A stretch of 64,000 bases of DNA, from positions 1 to 64,000 of the forward strand of contig QGGY01000012.1 in NCBI GenBank assembly GCA_003148945.1. Direction: 5' to 3'. The position numbers and the translations under genes are program-made. The DNA is from Murimonas intestini (GTDB lineage Bacteria > Bacillota > Clostridia > Lachnospirales > Lachnospiraceae). The notes beneath the pieces are model-generated. The model searched no databases. It saw only the letters and a list, made by a program, of their open reading frames with translations, and was not told where the DNA came from. Shown one piece after another: positions 21,313-30,381 of the stretch. Every line of letters starts with the position of its first letter. Position 1 is the first letter of the stretch.

Positions 21313-22917
21313 TCACCTGACCCTTTTTGCATATTCCGTGGGAGTCATCCCTGTCATCTTTTTAAACGTACTGCTGAAGTAATGGGGATCGCTGTATCCC
21401 ACCTCATCCGCAATCTCATAAGCCTTTTTGGCAGTATTCTCCAAAAGCAGCTTGGCACGTTCAATCCTTTTTTTAGTAAGCGCTTCAATAAAAGTCTCAC
21501 CTGTATATGCCTTGAATATAGAACTGAAATAGCTGGTGCTCATTGCCAGGTAAGAACAGACTGTATTCAGGGACACGTCAGCGTCCCCATAATTTTTATC
21601 TATGTAGTCCAGCGCCAGGATAGCCTGCTTTTTACAGTAGCTGTCTTTCTGGTCCTTCATATTTCTGGCTATATCCACACAAAACAAAACCAGGTCCTCT
21701 GCGATATCTGAAAGCTGCTCCTTATTGTATATGGTATTGAGCAGTTCTCTTTCCTCAGTAAATATCATAGACTCATTTATGGAAGTGGTGTCCAGGGAAT
21801 TCATGATTGACAGGATCGCATTCTGCACGTAGAAGATACTCCTGTTCCTGGATACGTAAGCATCCCTGACTGCCTGGATAAACTCCTGTATCTGGCGGCG
21901 TATCCCCTCTTCATTGCCTGTCTTGATTTCCAGCGCCACCTGACCTGCATATCTGGCTACGTCAACCCCCTGGCGTGCACTGCTCCCTCTTAAGTCGGCG
22001 GCATATATGATCTGATTTCCTCCCAGCAGAAACTTGTATTCCAGCGCTTTTTTCGTATCTGCGAAGGATTCATAAAGCTTTTCCAGTGAATCAACCGCCT
22101 GTCCCACAGCTATGGTGCACTCTATCTTGAGAAATTTCATTATGGCCTTCTGTATCTCCTCACATATCTGGAGCGCTCTCTTCTCCAGTCCCGCATCTCC
22201 GCTGAAAACAAGAATAGTCCTCTCCTCTATATCCTGGAACGTAACACCCTGCTCATAATGTGACAGGATCTCTTCTGATATATTATAGATAGCAAAATAA
22301 CCCAGGTCCGGCTTTATATCCTTTTCCTGGCTGAGAAAAGAAGTAAAGTCATCTCCCAGGACAAGCGCCGTCATAAAACACTTTCCAGACAGATGTATAT
22401 CGTAGTCCACCAGCTTCTCTTTGATATTGTCTATCTGGATATTTCCTGCGAGAAGGCTGTTCAGGAATCTGCCCCGCAGCAGGGGAAGATTACTTATGTA
22501 CGCACCTTTTATCTTTTTCATATTCTGATTCTGAAGACGCTCTCCATCCAGCTTTTCACGCACCTTCTTCAGTGTCTCTGACAGCTCCACTGCTGTTATA
22601 GGCTTCAATATATATTCAACCACCTGATATTTTACGGCATTTTTAGCATATTCAAATTCATCATACCCACTTATGATGACCACCTTTGTGTCACGGTAAT
22701 TCTCATAGACGAACTTTGTCAGATCCATGCCATCCACATACGGCATGCATATATCCGTAAGAAGAAGATCCGGAGGATTTTCCTTTATCTTCTCAATCGC
22801 TTCTTTTCCGTTCTTGCAGGCTCCCACCAGTTCATATCCCAGTTCATTCCACTTCGTGTTTTCACTGATCGCCTCCCTGATCAGAGCCTCATCGTCCACC
22901 AGCAATACTTTGTACAT
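21313..22917 (-). CDS. YesN-type response regulator with AraC DNA-binding domain
   Basis: 534 residues. Receiver domain at 1-120 with Asp8/Asp9 and the phosphoacceptor Asp55 in LLLTDICMP, Thr/Ser and Lys in VIISGYDEF and YILKPI. A long middle region (about 140-420) is typical of YesN and of uncertain role. The last 100 residues hold two AraC-type helix-turn-helix motifs (VSLNTVCSYLAMSTSYFSSI and AYEIADEVGYSDPHYFSSTF). First gene of the sensory unit; it probably activates the downstream sugar transport operon. Confidence 0.94.
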   Translation of the reverse strand: MYKVLLVDDEALIREAISENTKWNELGYELVGACKNGKEAIEKIKENPPDLLLTDICMPYVDGMDLTKFVYENYRDTKVVIISGYDEFEYAKNAVKYQVVEYILKPITAVELSETLKKVREKLDGERLQNQNMKKIKGAYISNLPLLRGRFLNSLLAGNIQIDNIKEKLVDYDIHLSGKCFMTALVLGDDFTSFLSQEKDIKPDLGYFAIYNISEEILSHYEQGVTFQDIEERTILVFSGDAGLEKRALQICEEIQKAIMKFLKIECTIAVGQAVDSLEKLYESFADTKKALEYKFLLGGNQIIYAADLRGSSARQGVDVARYAGQVALEIKTGNEEGIRRQIQEFIQAVRDAYVSRNRSIFYVQNAILSIMNSLDTTSINESMIFTEERELLNTIYNKEQLSDIAEDLVLFCVDIARNMKDQKDSYCKKQAILALDYIDKNYGDADVSLNTVCSYLAMSTSYFSSIFKAYTGETFIEALTKKRIERAKLLLENTAKKAYEIADEVGYSDPHYFSSTFKKMTGMTPTEYAKRVR

Positions 22918-23022
22918 TTATCCCACCGCTTTCTATATTATGATGTTGGGCTGTGAATAGTAACACCTCTATAACTCACAAGTTTATTTTATCCTATACC
23001 TGCAGCAAATACAACAGGAAGC

Positions 23023-24087
23023 TTATCTCCTGAACTGTTCCTTCATCTCACATATCTCTTTTTTAGGAAATATAGCCTTTAGTATCTCTACTACCAGAAA
23101 TAGCATGACCGGCCCCAATATGACCCCTGCAACGCCAAAAATGCAGATTCCTGCATATACAACGATGGCGATCACTATGGGATATACCCCCAGCTTGTCT
23201 CCCAGAAGCACAGGCTCCAGATATTCCCTGACACCATTTGTAATAAGAAAAAGCGTGGCGTAAGAGGCCGCATAGAAAAAATCTCCTCTGATCAGACAGA
23301 TGACTGCCCAGGGGAGCAGGATAGTTCCTGTGCCGATAAAAGGAAGCGCATCCAGAAGCCCGATCACAATCCCCACCAGCAGGGCATAGGGATTCCCCAG
23401 CAGCCACAGTCCAAGGACACAGAGCACAGTGACTATGAGGATAATGCTCAGCTGGGCTTTCAGGTAAGCCCCTCCGATATTCCAGAGCCTGTCCATTATA
23501 TCCAGGAATTTCCTGTACGGGCTGTATTTCAGGAGCCTGTCATTTATCTCATCATAATCCCGGATCAGCAGTGTGACAGCAACAAAGATCACAAAAAAGG
23601 TGGCTATCCCTTTTAAAATTCCCGCAGCATACTTGATGGAACTGTTGAAGAGGCCTGGAAGGATATACACTTGCACCCTGTCTTCCATATATTCTATATT
23701 CTGGTAGATAAACTGTCTAATATCCTCCCCATTTATGCCAAAGGTGCCCTCCAGAGCCTGGCAGCATCCGTCCACCATGCCTCCGAAGCTGCGCCTGTAT
23801 CCGTCCAGGTTCATGACCACATTCCTGATCTGGATAATGAGCTGGTCACACAGGATCCAGCACCCAAACGCCAGGGCCCCGGTAACCAGAAGCAGCAGAA
23901 ATACTGTTGACCATTCTTTCTTTATCTTCATCCTGTCCTGAATCTTTCTTGTGAGAGGATTTACAAGGCGGACAAAAAGATATGCAGCAAAAAAGGGAGC
24001 TACGTAGGCAAGCAGATATCTCAGCCCGATATATACAGCCGCCGTAATCCCTATCACTCCTAATAACTTCTTATATTTATCCGCCAT
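23023..24087 (-). CDS. AI-2E transporter family membrane protein
   Basis: 354 residues from ATG 24085-24087, chosen because GGGAGG lies 7 nt upstream; the ATG two codons earlier is too close. About seven to eight membrane segments and the conserved C-terminal stretch GLLDALPFIGTGTILLPWAV ... REYLEPVLLGDKLGVYPIVI identify PF01594. Members include TqsA-like exporters, Na+/H+ antiporters and the sporulation protein YtvI; the size and sequence would fit YtvI, but I cannot separate these from sequence alone. It stands alone, with genes of unrelated function on each side. Confidence 0.88.
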   Translation of the reverse strand: MADKYKKLLGVIGITAAVYIGLRYLLAYVAPFFAAYLFVRLVNPLTRKIQDRMKIKKEWSTVFLLLLVTGALAFGCWILCDQLIIQIRNVVMNLDGYRRSFGGMVDGCCQALEGTFGINGEDIRQFIYQNIEYMEDRVQVYILPGLFNSSIKYAAGILKGIATFFVIFVAVTLLIRDYDEINDRLLKYSPYRKFLDIMDRLWNIGGAYLKAQLSIILIVTVLCVLGLWLLGNPYALLVGIVIGLLDALPFIGTGTILLPWAVICLIRGDFFYAASYATLFLITNGVREYLEPVLLGDKLGVYPIVIAIVVYAGICIFGVAGVILGPVMLFLVVEILKAIFPKKEICEMKEQFRR

Positions 24088-24168
24088 GCGCATACCTCCC
24101 GGATCTACTCAATTCTTTGAGTTAGTATGCGCAGTTCTCCTGTTTTCATGCCATGGTCCGTCTGTTTA

Positions 24169-24831
24169 TCAAATCTCAGAAAAAATACTGCCCTTTGGCC
24201 TGCATGAAAATTCCATCGTTTTCCCTGTTCCGGGATGTTTAAATGACAGCTTATACGCACAGAGCGCCAGAATGCCCGGTGCTGCTGTCCCGGCTCCATA
24301 TTTCTGGTCTCCATAAAGGGGCATGCCTGCATTTGCCATCTGGACACGTATCTGATGGTGCCGGCCTGTAAAAAGCCTGATCTCCACAAGCGCAAGATTA
24401 TTCTTCTTATTTAATATGCGGTATGAAAGCCTGGCCTTTTTTGCATCCTTTGTCCCCTCCTTCACCACCCTGGAGGAATTTGTTTTCCCGTCTTTCAGAA
24501 GATAATCCGTAAGCTCACCCTCTGTACGCGGCGCCTCACCGCAGACTACTGCCAGATAATATTTCTTCATCCCGTCACCTGCAGCCTGTGCGCTTAATGA
24601 AGCCGCAGCCTCCTTTGTCTTTGCAAACACCAGCAGTCCCTGCACCGGCTGGTCCAGCCTGTGCACCACCCCGATATATGGTTCACCGCTGATATTCTCT
24701 GACGTACTTCTGTAATTTTTCAGGATGCTTACCATATCCTTTGTCCCAATCCTGGCACTCTGTACCGGGACGCCCGCCTCTTTCTCACATACTATTATAT
24801 CACTGTCTTCATAAACTATCACAGGTCCCAT
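24169..24831 (-). CDS. RluA family pseudouridine synthase
   Basis: 220 residues, short for the family because there is no N-terminal S4 domain. The catalytic motif is VVHRLDQPVQGLLVFAKT with Asp60 as the nucleophile. The conserved TGRHHQIRVQMANAGMPLYGDQKYG block near residue 155 follows. It converts uridine to pseudouridine in rRNA or tRNA; the target site cannot be told. AAGGAG lies 6-8 nt before the ATG. Confidence 0.93.
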   Translation of the reverse strand: MGPVIVYEDSDIIVCEKEAGVPVQSARIGTKDMVSILKNYRSTSENISGEPYIGVVHRLDQPVQGLLVFAKTKEAAASLSAQAAGDGMKKYYLAVVCGEAPRTEGELTDYLLKDGKTNSSRVVKEGTKDAKKARLSYRILNKKNNLALVEIRLFTGRHHQIRVQMANAGMPLYGDQKYGAGTAAPGILALCAYKLSFKHPGTGKTMEFSCRPKGSIFSEI

Positions 24832-24934
24832 TGTAAGCTCCTTTTAGGTTACTTTTTATTTAAAGATTTTAAACTACTTCAGTATAAATTACAATAGATT
24901 AGCCAAGTTTTTTCCGGTTATACTTAATTTATAT

Positions 24935-24963
24935 TTGACTTTGCCCTGCAAAACAATTATCAT
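24935..24963 (+). promoter_or_regulatory. Promoter of the Ca2+/Na+ exchanger gene
   Basis: TTGACT (24935-24940), 17-bp spacer and TATCAT (24958-24963), 39 bp before the ATG at 25003. It lies in a divergent gap with the pseudouridine synthase gene. Confidence 0.55.
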
Positions 24964-25002
24964 GAAAACAATACTGTGTATACAAAGGAGGATTATGTAA
25001 AA

Positions 25003-25953
25003 ATGACATATGTGCTGCTGCTCGCCGGGTTTATTCTTTTGATCAAGGGGGCTGATTTTTTTGTGGATGGCAGCTCCAGTGTGGCCCGTATCCTCAGGAT
25101 CCCTTCTGTCATCATCGGGCTGACGATCGTTGCCTTCGGCACAAGCATGCCTGAAGCATCCGTAAGCGTTACTGCTGCTCTCAAAGGGGCTAATGAACTG
25201 GCGCTCAGCAATGTTATAGGTTCCAATATTTTTAATCTGCTCGTGGTGACAGGCGTCTGTGCTGTTATACGTCCTATGGCAGTCACTCAGTCTGTTATGA
25301 AAAAAGAATTTCCTTTTTCCATATTGATTACAGTCGCCCTGCTTCTGATGTGCATGGACCAGGTCTTCTTCGGAGCAGATTCAGCCGTCATCTCTAAGCT
25401 CAATGGTTTAGTGCTTCTGCTGCTCTTTATTGTTTTTCTGGCATCCACTATCCGTGACTCACTGAAAAGCCGGCGCGAATCTGCAGAGGATGACTCTCCT
25501 AAGACTATGAGCCCTCTTGCCAGCATACTCTACATCCTTGCCGGACTGGCAGGTATTGTACTGGGAGGAAACCTTGTAGTGGACAGCGCCAGTGAGATAG
25601 CCAGGTCCTTTGGCCTGAGCCAGACTTTTATAGGGCTGACGATCGTTGCCCTGGGAACTTCACTCCCTGAACTGGTGACCTCCATCGTTGCCGCCCATAA
25701 AGGCGAAAACGACATTGCACTTGGCAATGTCGTCGGTTCTAATATTTTCAATATCCTTTTGATCCTGGGGGCATCATCAGCCCTCAACCCTGTGCTTGTC
25801 AGCCAGGATTCCGTATGGGACATTTTGATCCTGATAGCATCCAGCATCCTGGTCTATGTCTTCTGCCTGACAAAAAAGACGCTGAACAGGGTGGAAGGCT
25901 TCATAATGCTACTCGCATATGCAGGTTTCTTTGCTTTTATAACCCTGCGCTAG
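25003..25953 (+). CDS. Calcium/sodium antiporter (CaCA family, YrbG-like)
   Basis: 316 residues from ATG 25003, preceded by AAAGGAGG; an upstream in-frame ATG at 24976 has no ribosome site. Ten hydrophobic segments arranged as two inverted halves, each with the family alpha-repeat: GTSMPEASVSVTAALKGAN (47-65) with SNVIGSNIFNLL, and GTSLPELVTSIVAAHKGEN (218-236) with GNVVGSNIFNIL. The paired acidic residues in these repeats bind the cation. The exchanged ions are inferred from the family. Na+-driven exchange would fit the predicted Na+ economy of the ATP synthase. Confidence 0.93.
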   Translation: MTYVLLLAGFILLIKGADFFVDGSSSVARILRIPSVIIGLTIVAFGTSMPEASVSVTAALKGANELALSNVIGSNIFNLLVVTGVCAVIRPMAVTQSVMKKEFPFSILITVALLLMCMDQVFFGADSAVISKLNGLVLLLLFIVFLASTIRDSLKSRRESAEDDSPKTMSPLASILYILAGLAGIVLGGNLVVDSASEIARSFGLSQTFIGLTIVALGTSLPELVTSIVAAHKGENDIALGNVVGSNIFNILLILGASSALNPVLVSQDSVWDILILIASSILVYVFCLTKKTLNRVEGFIMLLAYAGFFAFITLR

Positions 25954-25970
25954 ACATACTGTCTGCCGGA

Positions 25971-26732
25971 TCAGTCCTTTGGCACGGCCCTGCGGATGAT
26001 CAGCCAGCTGGCCGCCCCAAGGATGCAGGAGAGCACTGTAAATGTGGCAGCTGCCGGATACGGTATTCCCTTCCCCAGCCCCAGTATGGTGACCAGGGTA
26101 TGGATCAGCCATCTTACAAATGCAGTTTCCCAGAAGATTTCCAGAAGCAGGGGAACCAGCACAAAGGCTGTCACTGGCAGGGCTATGGCCAGGGCTGTAC
26201 GCCCTCCCTTTCCCAGCCTGTAGATCAGGCCGCTGAGCACTGTTCCCAGCATATAAGAACATATATATACCGCAGCGCCTACAGCCGCAAACGCTATGAA
26301 AGACCATACAGCATTGTGTTTATCTGCAAATTCTGGGTATATCTGGATCCAGACAGACTCAGTGCTTTTTGTTACCCCTGCCAGGTCAGAGATAATCCTT
26401 GACAGGAAAATAAACAGTCTGTCAGCTATGGAGAGTATCAGGGCAAACATCAGGCCTGTGCCTGCCTTGCTTATAAATATGGTTTTCCTGCTCACACCAT
26501 TCTGCATCAACATCTGGAAATTTTCCCTGAAGTCCCCCGCAGCTATGATAAATACTGTCACTATCAGGATTATTTCCGCCCCGTTCAGCGTCATATTTGT
26601 TTTAAAATTATTTTTAGACGCCAGCTGGACCACTATGGCAATAATATTGATCAGCATCATTACACCATATACGGAAAACACAGTTGTTAAAAAATCTCTT
26701 ATTTCAAATTTAAAAGCCGCCTTTAATTTCAT
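25971..26732 (-). CDS. ABC-2 type transporter permease subunit
   Basis: 253 residues with six hydrophobic segments: a first at about 18-37 (TVFSVYGVMMLINIIAIVVQ), then pairs ending with TVLSCILGAASWLIIRRAVP. No recognised substrate motif. It follows its ATPase gene by 15 bp in a GntR-ATPase-permease operon, the usual layout of YtrA-type export systems reacting to cell-envelope stress. What is exported is unknown. Its 3' end faces the exchanger gene, leaving 17 bp between the stops. Confidence 0.85.
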   Translation of the reverse strand: MKLKAAFKFEIRDFLTTVFSVYGVMMLINIIAIVVQLASKNNFKTNMTLNGAEIILIVTVFIIAAGDFRENFQMLMQNGVSRKTIFISKAGTGLMFALILSIADRLFIFLSRIISDLAGVTKSTESVWIQIYPEFADKHNAVWSFIAFAAVGAAVYICSYMLGTVLSGLIYRLGKGGRTALAIALPVTAFVLVPLLLEIFWETAFVRWLIHTLVTILGLGKGIPYPAAATFTVLSCILGAASWLIIRRAVPKD

Positions 26733-26747
26733 CTTTTCCTCCCCCTG

Positions 26748-27599
26748 CTATTCATTTGTCAGCTGGATAAATAATTTCTGAAGATCCATCCCTGTCAGCT
26801 CCAGCCCTTCCGGCATGCTGCCGCGGTCCGGCCTGCCCAGCAGATACGCCGTCTTAAGCCCGCCCAGGGAATCAGTGCCGATCACATCCCTGCCTTTTAT
26901 ATAGCTGTCTACACGGCCGGCATTCCCGGATACCGTATAACCTTTTCCAAGGAGCTCATCCCTGGATTCATTATAGATGATCTTTCCCCGCTTAATGATA
27001 ACAATCTCCTCAATAACATTTGAAACTTCTTCTATCAGATGGGTAGAGATCACCGCTGTAAAAGGGTCTTCCCCGTATTTTGTGAGCAGGTGCTTATAGA
27101 ACAGCTCCCTGTGGTTGGCATCCAGCCCCAGGACAGGCTCATCAAAAAACACATAGGGAACATTCACACAGAGGGCCAGGATAACCTTGAATATAGTCTC
27201 ATAGCCTGTCGAGAGGGAATCCACCTTCTTTTTATCAGACAATCCGAATTCCTCCGCCAGGCTGCGTGCCTTTTCCACGTCAAAATCCGGATAAAATTCC
27301 TGTGTCCACTTAAATGCCTCTTTGATTTTCATTTTTTCAGGGTACAGCGTCTTTTCACTGATCAGGAATATCTGTCCCTGAGCCATGTCATTCTCTCTCA
27401 CCGGCTGCCCATCCAGCAGCACTTCCCCCTCATCAGGAAATAACCTGTTGCTGATAATATTGAGCATGGTGGATTTCCCGGCTCCGTTTCTTCCAAGCAG
27501 TCCATATATCTTATTTTCCTCAAAGTTTAGTGTCACATTGTCAAGCGCCGTCACATCCTTAAAACGCTTGCTTACTCCTCTCAGTTCAATCCCGCTCAT
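26748..27599 (-). CDS. ABC transporter ATP-binding protein
   Basis: 283 residues. Walker A GRNGAGKST near residue 37, Q-loop region FLISEKTLYPEKM, a weak signature (DSLSTGYETIFKVILALC, where the usual LSGG reads LSTG), and Walker B VPYVFFDEPVLGLD, then the H-loop ISTHLIEEV. The LSTG variation is common in YtrB-like and BcrA-like exporters. The start overlaps the GntR stop by 4 bp, so the regulator and pump are translationally coupled. Confidence 0.92.
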   Translation of the reverse strand: MSGIELRGVSKRFKDVTALDNVTLNFEENKIYGLLGRNGAGKSTMLNIISNRLFPDEGEVLLDGQPVRENDMAQGQIFLISEKTLYPEKMKIKEAFKWTQEFYPDFDVEKARSLAEEFGLSDKKKVDSLSTGYETIFKVILALCVNVPYVFFDEPVLGLDANHRELFYKHLLTKYGEDPFTAVISTHLIEEVSNVIEEIVIIKRGKIIYNESRDELLGKGYTVSGNAGRVDSYIKGRDVIGTDSLGGLKTAYLLGRPDRGSMPEGLELTGMDLQKLFIQLTNE

Positions 27600-27964
27600 C
27601 TTTCATACCCCCTCGCCACCATGGCAATGATCTCGTCCCCTGAGATTCCAAGTTTTTTTGCTTCTTCAATCAGGCTCCTGACATAGCTGTCATAGAACTC
27701 TTCTTTTCTCTTTTCTTTCAGCTTCATAACCGCTCCTTCTGTCACAAACATCCCTACTCCTCTCTTCTTATACAGCACACCTGCATCCACCAGCAGGTTT
27801 ATTCCTTTTAATGCTGTGGCCGGATTTATTTTGTATGTCACGGAAAATTCAGTGATCGATGGTATCTGTTCCTCTTCTTCAAAAGCGCCTGTCAGGATCG
27901 CATCTTCGATCCCCAGCGCTATCTGCTGGAAGATAGGCCGCTCGTCCTCAAAATCAATTTTCAC
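27596..27964 (-). CDS. GntR family regulator, YtrA subfamily
   Basis: 122 residues. Winged-helix DNA-binding domain at 1-75 (PIFQQIALGIEDAIL, IPSITEFSVTYKINPATALKGI, GVGMFVTEGA), then a short helical dimerisation tail of about 40 residues, as in YtrA rather than FadR or HutC. Start at GTG 27962-27964 behind GGAGGGGG; the ATG just upstream meets a stop at once. It most likely represses its own operon through the dyad at 28021-28044. Confidence 0.93.
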   Translation of the reverse strand: MKIDFEDERPIFQQIALGIEDAILTGAFEEEEQIPSITEFSVTYKINPATALKGINLLVDAGVLYKKRGVGMFVTEGAVMKLKEKRKEEFYDSYVRSLIEEAKKLGISGDEIIAMVARGYER

Positions 27965-28020
27965 ATGCCCCCTCCTCTCTACTACTGTTTTATATTTTTT
28001 AATCCCTACTTGTTATCTAG

Positions 28021-28044
28021 TTAGTTGCTTGAGTAATTAACTAA
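28021..28044. promoter_or_regulatory. Candidate operator of the GntR-ABC operon
   Basis: Inverted repeat TTAGTT-N12-AACTAA lying 5 bp downstream of the -10 box of the operon promoter, where a bound repressor would block transcription. A second overlapping TAATTA-type dyad runs toward the -10. Confidence 0.45.
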
Positions 28045-28048
28045 TTAA

Positions 28049-28077
28049 ATAATAGTCCATCTCAACACTTTTGTCAA
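28049..28077 (-). promoter_or_regulatory. Sigma-A promoter of the GntR-ABC operon
   Basis: Minus strand TTGACA (28072-28077, exact consensus), 17-bp spacer, TATTAT (28049-28054). About 85 bp before the GTG start of the regulator gene. Confidence 0.75.
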
Positions 28078-28091
28078 GCAGAATATTTAAA

Positions 28092-28120
28092 GGAGCTGCA
28101 CACCATAGTGTGACAGCTCC
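28092..28120 (-). terminator. Terminator after the GGDEF-EAL gene
   Basis: GGAGCTG-CACAC / GTGTG-CAGCTCC stem of 12 bp with one bulged A and a CATA loop, followed on the minus strand by TTTAAATATT. It lies 45 bp after the stop of the GGDEF-EAL gene and just before the next promoter. Confidence 0.7.
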
Positions 28121-28165
28121 TGACACATGTATATCCCGGTTTTCCATTATCCAGTTTAGAGCGGC

Positions 28166-30325
28166 TTACTCATAATCTGCCTCCCGGCAGTACTGCTGAG
28201 TCAATACAGAAGCTCCCAGGATTTGCTCTTTCCTTATTAGTTCAAAAAATGCTTCCGAACCCATGGGCCTGGCAAAGTAATACCCCTGCCCATATTCACA
28301 ATGATACTGATGCAGCAGATCCAGCTGCTCCACAGTCTCAATTCCTTCCGCTAAAGAGCGTGTCTTCGGAAGTTCATGGCATATCTGCATGGTATTTTTC
28401 ATAACAATACGGCTCTTCACATCGCTGCTCAATTTATCCACCAGGGATTTATCAAATTTAATCTCGTTAAAATCAAGTGTGGTCAAGATAGACAGATTAG
28501 AGTACTTAGATCCAAAATCATCCAGTGAAACAGAAAAACCCTCCCCAATGAGCTGCTCCATCAGTTCCAGCAATTGATGCGGTTCCAATTTGCTGATATT
28601 CTCTGTTACCTCTATGGTAATATTCTCAGCAGGGACTCCATATTCCTGGCAGATCTGTTTGATTTTCATTACAATATCGGAAGCCATCAGAGTCACACGT
28701 GAGAAATTTGAGGAAATATGGGTCTCGATGCCCTGCCTTTTCCACTTCTGCAGATCAGCACAGACAGTCTGAAGTACATACAGATCCAGATGACGGATCA
28801 CTCGTTCTCTCTCATATTGGGGAATAAAATGATCCGGCAGTACCAGGTTTCCCCGTTTGTTCCATTTTCGCACCAGAGCTTCAGCGCCTATGATCCGTCC
28901 TGTTTTAAGACATATCTGGGGCTGATAGTAGACCTCAAAGCGGCGGTCTGCAATATCCTCCAGAAGCTCGGTGGCGATGCCGGCCCGCGCCCTTCTGTCA
29001 CCCTGCAGAACTGCATGATAATACCGCTGCTTTTCTGCATACATTAAATCATCAGCTTTCAGTATCTCTTCATCAGCAGATATATTTCCTTCTTTCCAGG
29101 TGTGCCCAATTGATACGTCATACTCTTTATTCTTATTAAAATCCCGGACCAGTTTTTCCGTGAGTGCCCGGAATTCCTGTTCTTCTATATCCACACAGAG
29201 TACTGTAAACTCATCTCCGCCCACCCTGTATGCTTCAGGTCCAACGCGCAGCTTCAGGGTATCCGCCACCTTTTTGATCACCCTGTCCCCATATTCATGA
29301 CCATTACTGTCGTTGATTTTCTTCATCCCGTTAATGTCAATATAGATAACACCAAGGGACTGCAGTGTTTGACCTGACAGCTTGTCCAGCATCTTTATGT
29401 AACTGTTCCTGTTCTGCAGGCCGGTGAGGAAGTCTGTATAGCTGGACAGCTCCAGATCCCGTATAAGCCTGCGCCGCTCCATCTCCTCCAGCACAAAGCT
29501 GCACACGCTGCGCAGCAGAGTCAGGTCATCCGTGCTTTCCCTTGGATTGTCTACGCCAAGGAACCCTATAATCTTCCCATTTTTTCTAAGCGGAGCGACG
29601 GCAAGGCTTTCAATCCCCTGATCCTTTAAGATACGGTACTCAGGTGTATCTATTTCCAGGTCTTTATCCAGCGAAGTAATAAAAAACTCTCCGTCAAGCT
29701 CAAATTTATAATTCCACTCTCTGACGTATTCTATTGGAATTTCCTGCAGGACCTTCATTTGATGCAGGATATCAGGAGCGCACCACTCAAATGTATTTTT
29801 GATATAATTTTTTTCATATTCAAAGATATATGCACGGTCCGCAGTGTAGAAATGGCCGATGATCTCCAAAAAGCGGTCCACCGCCGCATTAACATCTGCT
29901 TCACTGGAAAGCGTCTGAATGCAGTCCACCAATGTCTCTTCCACTGTAAGGCGGCTTGAAACACGGTCGAACCTTACTTTCTGGTCTGTGATATCCCGTG
30001 CTATCTCAAGCCTGCAGCTTTTTCCCTCAAACGTGACTAAGATGTCTGTAATATCAAACCATGTCTGAAGCTTTTCGTTATAATGCTGCCAATGATACGG
30101 CTTGTCCGGTATCAATTTACTGTTTGTACAGAATGGGCAGACCGTGTCCATGCCCTGAATCAGCTGGTAGCATTTTCTTCCGTAAGTCTCCTGCACATCC
30201 TTGAATCCGTAAAGGGTGGCTGCTGGTTGAGTCATATATATTATTTCATTGGTATCCGTATCTGTAGCATACGCCACCAAATTTTGCAGGTTAATAATAG
30301 ATTGTTCAAAAAAAGCTTCTCTCAC
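28166..30325 (-). CDS. PAS-GAF-GGDEF-EAL cyclic-di-GMP enzyme
   Basis: 719 residues, no membrane span. A short PAS-like segment (1-115) with a CPFC pair at 63-66, a GAF domain (about 130-285), GGDEF (295-440) with the active site RVGGDEF at 369-373, and EAL (445-700) with AEALVRK, ITIEVTE, SLDDFG, FDKSLV and AEGIET, so every residue needed for metal binding and hydrolysis is present. No RxxD inhibitory site precedes GGDEF. It could both make and degrade c-di-GMP. Start is GTG 30323-30325 with GGGAGG 6 nt upstream. It follows the hybrid kinase by 56 bp, suggesting a joint signalling unit. Confidence 0.93.
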   Translation of the reverse strand: MREAFFEQSIINLQNLVAYATDTDTNEIIYMTQPAATLYGFKDVQETYGRKCYQLIQGMDTVCPFCTNSKLIPDKPYHWQHYNEKLQTWFDITDILVTFEGKSCRLEIARDITDQKVRFDRVSSRLTVEETLVDCIQTLSSEADVNAAVDRFLEIIGHFYTADRAYIFEYEKNYIKNTFEWCAPDILHQMKVLQEIPIEYVREWNYKFELDGEFFITSLDKDLEIDTPEYRILKDQGIESLAVAPLRKNGKIIGFLGVDNPRESTDDLTLLRSVCSFVLEEMERRRLIRDLELSSYTDFLTGLQNRNSYIKMLDKLSGQTLQSLGVIYIDINGMKKINDSNGHEYGDRVIKKVADTLKLRVGPEAYRVGGDEFTVLCVDIEEQEFRALTEKLVRDFNKNKEYDVSIGHTWKEGNISADEEILKADDLMYAEKQRYYHAVLQGDRRARAGIATELLEDIADRRFEVYYQPQICLKTGRIIGAEALVRKWNKRGNLVLPDHFIPQYERERVIRHLDLYVLQTVCADLQKWKRQGIETHISSNFSRVTLMASDIVMKIKQICQEYGVPAENITIEVTENISKLEPHQLLELMEQLIGEGFSVSLDDFGSKYSNLSILTTLDFNEIKFDKSLVDKLSSDVKSRIVMKNTMQICHELPKTRSLAEGIETVEQLDLLHQYHCEYGQGYYFARPMGSEAFFELIRKEQILGASVLTQQYCREADYE

Positions 30326-30381
30326 AGTATACCTCCCAAATAATCAAACCTCTGCATCTCTCCAATGTACGGATTCAGGTG

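Noticed and set aside
24108-24123. Small hairpin ACTCAA/TTGAGT before the AI-2E family gene
   Set aside because: Only six A/T-rich pairs and no U-run; too weak to call a terminator.
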